Positions 37,180 through 40,000 of a stretch of 40,000 nt of DNA are shown piece after piece (position 1 is the first letter of the stretch; every line of letters begins with the position of its first letter). Origin of the DNA: Glandiceps talaboti (taxonomy: Eukaryota; Hemichordata; Enteropneusta; Spengelidae); contig NC_135567.1 of NCBI RefSeq assembly GCF_964340395.1, positions 10,609,484 through 10,649,483 of the forward strand. Direction: 5' to 3'. The position numbers and the translations under genes are program-made. The notes under the pieces were generated by a model. The model worked only from the letters and a program-made list of their open reading frames with translations, made no database searches and was not told the DNA's origin.

Positions 37180-38390
37180 TGTCATTGCATCATTGATGTA
37201 ATTTTGCCCAAGCACATACAAGTAATGACTAAGTATATCATAGTAACCCTATACTAATATATGAAATTAATCATATAATTATGAAAAAAATATCATGTTC
37301 ACTAAATTAATTGTGACGCCAAGCCGTTAACGTACTTTCTACTTCCATTAATTAACGTTAAAATATTTTCTCCAGACTAAAAAGAATGTGTATTTTGACG
37401 ACATTCGTGTTTGGCTGTCAAAAGTAGTGTTTTATGGCACTCCCACGTAGGACTTGTGGTTTTTCCTCTGTCAGGCGTTTTGACCAACTGCCAAACTACT
37501 TGAGCCATATTTGGCAACACGACAATGACGACTATGATACGGCGAGACGATTAACTTGCCTACTTATGTTCCTCCAAAAAGAAACAAGAAAAGTTATTTA
37601 TCTGTGTCAGCTGAAATACTTCGATTCGCAACAAATGGGGTTTAATTTAACGAGTTAAGGGGCCCCTTTTAGTAGCGCTTCTGATATTTCGATCCCTTGT
37701 GGAAGTGGGTCACGTGATAACAACACTATCCCGTTGATGTGGCTGAGAAGGAACTATTACACGAAAACACACACGGCGATACAGACCATATTCTCCGATA
37801 TTACAAAGTTAGTACAGGAAGGGCATCAGTCCATTTGTTGGAGTTTGTCCAAGGGATCAAGGCTGGGAAAGGTAGGAAACTACTCCGTGTACTTTATCTT
37901 ATTTTCTGTAGAACACATATCAGGGATTTAAATCCATCGGCAGACGACACGTGACTATAACACGATAACTTTTTTTCATGTTTCTTCAACGTTTTGTTCA
38001 CATGTGGTCAAAATTTTTGATAACACGTCACCAAGAAAGGTAATTTCTTCGAAACCAGACTAAATTAAAGTTGCAATGCGAGTTTTTTTGGTGACGAACA
38101 ATAATTTTTGTCAAAATATTTTGACTGGTACGAATAGGGTTGAGTCTTATCAGATGTATTATGTATCACATGACATTATTTCATATCTCCATCGAAACCT
38201 ACTGGAAGGCCAAATGAATTCCTTCCAAGTAGAATGTATGAAGAACATACACATGGAAAATCTTGGTCGGTGCAAATGAAACATTGAAATATTGGATGGG
38301 GTGAAGGATGTGTCGAGTACTAACGGGGGCGTTGAGATAAGTCACCAACGATCCGTTACTTTATTTGACGTGTCAAAAGCAAAACACGAT
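37180..38390. other. Intergenic stretch, no supported gene
   Basis: Open frames at 37434-37658 and 37739-37954 (MAEKELLHENTHGDTDHI...) have fair composition but no family I recognise and no clear exon structure. Confidence 0.4.
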
Positions 38391-38393
38391 GAG

Positions 38394-38395
<2 letters not shown>

Positions 38396-38484
<89 letters not shown>
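38396..38484 (+). repeat. (GA)n microsatellite
   Basis: About 44 uninterrupted GA units. Confidence 0.95.
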
Positions 38485-38487
<3 letters not shown>

Positions 38488-38785
38488 TAAATTTTTCACA
38501 AGTTTAGAATACTTTTTCGAACTTAATACTCCCACTCACGTTATAGCAATGTTTAATAGCGCGCCAGTTAACTTCATAACATTTAATTGTTCAATATTTA
38601 TCAAGTGCAGCATTACAGATATACTGCAATAATGTGTAATGTTATTAAATTTAATATTGAAAAGTTTGCAATGTTCAAGATATGCGAGTTATTTTAAATG
38701 TATTCTAAAATTTTGTTTGACTGTGATTCAGTAGCAAGGCTTGTACACATTGTGGTATGGTCGACTTGTAGATCGTGTTGTAATG

Positions 38786-38840
38786 TCAAGGTCACATGAT
38801 ATTCATATCCACTGGCTGTCATTGTGTGACCTTTTGACCT
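38786..38840. promoter_or_regulatory. Nuclear-receptor motif cluster
   Basis: TCAAGGTCA (38786-38794, an ERR/SF-1 type extended half-site) and TGACCTTTTGACCT (38827-38840, a perfect DR2 of AGGTCA on the minus strand). No gene is recognised beside it. Confidence 0.4.
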
Positions 38841-39005
38841 TCTCCTTAGTTTATGGTCTGTGTCAGGTTTCATCGTTTGTTGAATGACAAAGTCAGTGAC
38901 GGTAATTACAAATATGTTTGGGGACAGTGAGAGTCTTCCGACCCCCATCATGGAGAATTGACTGGTATGTGTATCCCTCTCTCTGCCTCTCACCGTATCT
39001 TCTTT

Positions 39006-40000
<995 letters not shown>

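Noticed and set aside
37434-37954. Two adjoining open frames with fairly ordinary amino-acid composition
   Set aside because: No recognised family, no consistent splice structure and no neighbouring exon; the similarity search needed to rescue them could not be run.

Overview
This is eukaryotic genomic DNA. It is AT-rich, with many microsatellites, spliceosomal GT-AG introns and animal-type genes, and it contains no bacterial operons, ribosome binding sites or CRISPR array. The proteins are animal, but the gene density and repeat content suggest a marine invertebrate (a non-vertebrate deuterostome or a lophotrochozoan) rather than a vertebrate. I cannot name the species from sequence alone.

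Three genes can be built exon by exon with consistent splice phases. (1) About 114-8351, minus strand: a 499-residue protein in seven coding exons. It starts MGCSSS (a likely lipid anchor), continues with a Ser/Thr-rich linker holding a 24-residue tandem repeat, and ends in a ribonuclease-inhibitor-type leucine-rich repeat domain. I do not recognise a named orthologue. (2) 8869-24757, plus strand: a complete KIF23/MKLP1 kinesin (centralspindlin motor subunit), 20 coding exons, 896 residues. (3) 28237-30600, plus strand: COX7C (cytochrome c oxidase subunit 7C), 66 residues in two coding exons, with a third exon wholly in the 3' UTR. Genes 1 and 2 are head-to-head over a shared intergenic region of about 0.5 kb that carries CCAAT and CHR-like boxes. 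The three gene products have no evident shared function. The last 8.5 kb (31.5-40 kb) shows no gene I can support. It holds microsatellites, a duplicated segment, a GTCGCAG array, dispersed repeats and some isolated regulatory-type motifs.

The most striking signal is in the introns. In at least six KIF23 introns and three introns of the leucine-rich-repeat gene, the intron contains degenerate tandem copies of the adjoining exon edge, including the splice site. Some have two copies, some three, and one is a seven-copy minisatellite. Several copies keep a usable-looking splice site but carry a stop or frameshift. Separately, three minisatellite families (unit about 93, 44 and 65 bp) each occur at two or three distant places in this one window, and several foldback/MITE-like elements are present (one with TTAA flanks, one hAT-like with a 16-bp perfect terminal inverted repeat, one 240-bp family in three copies).
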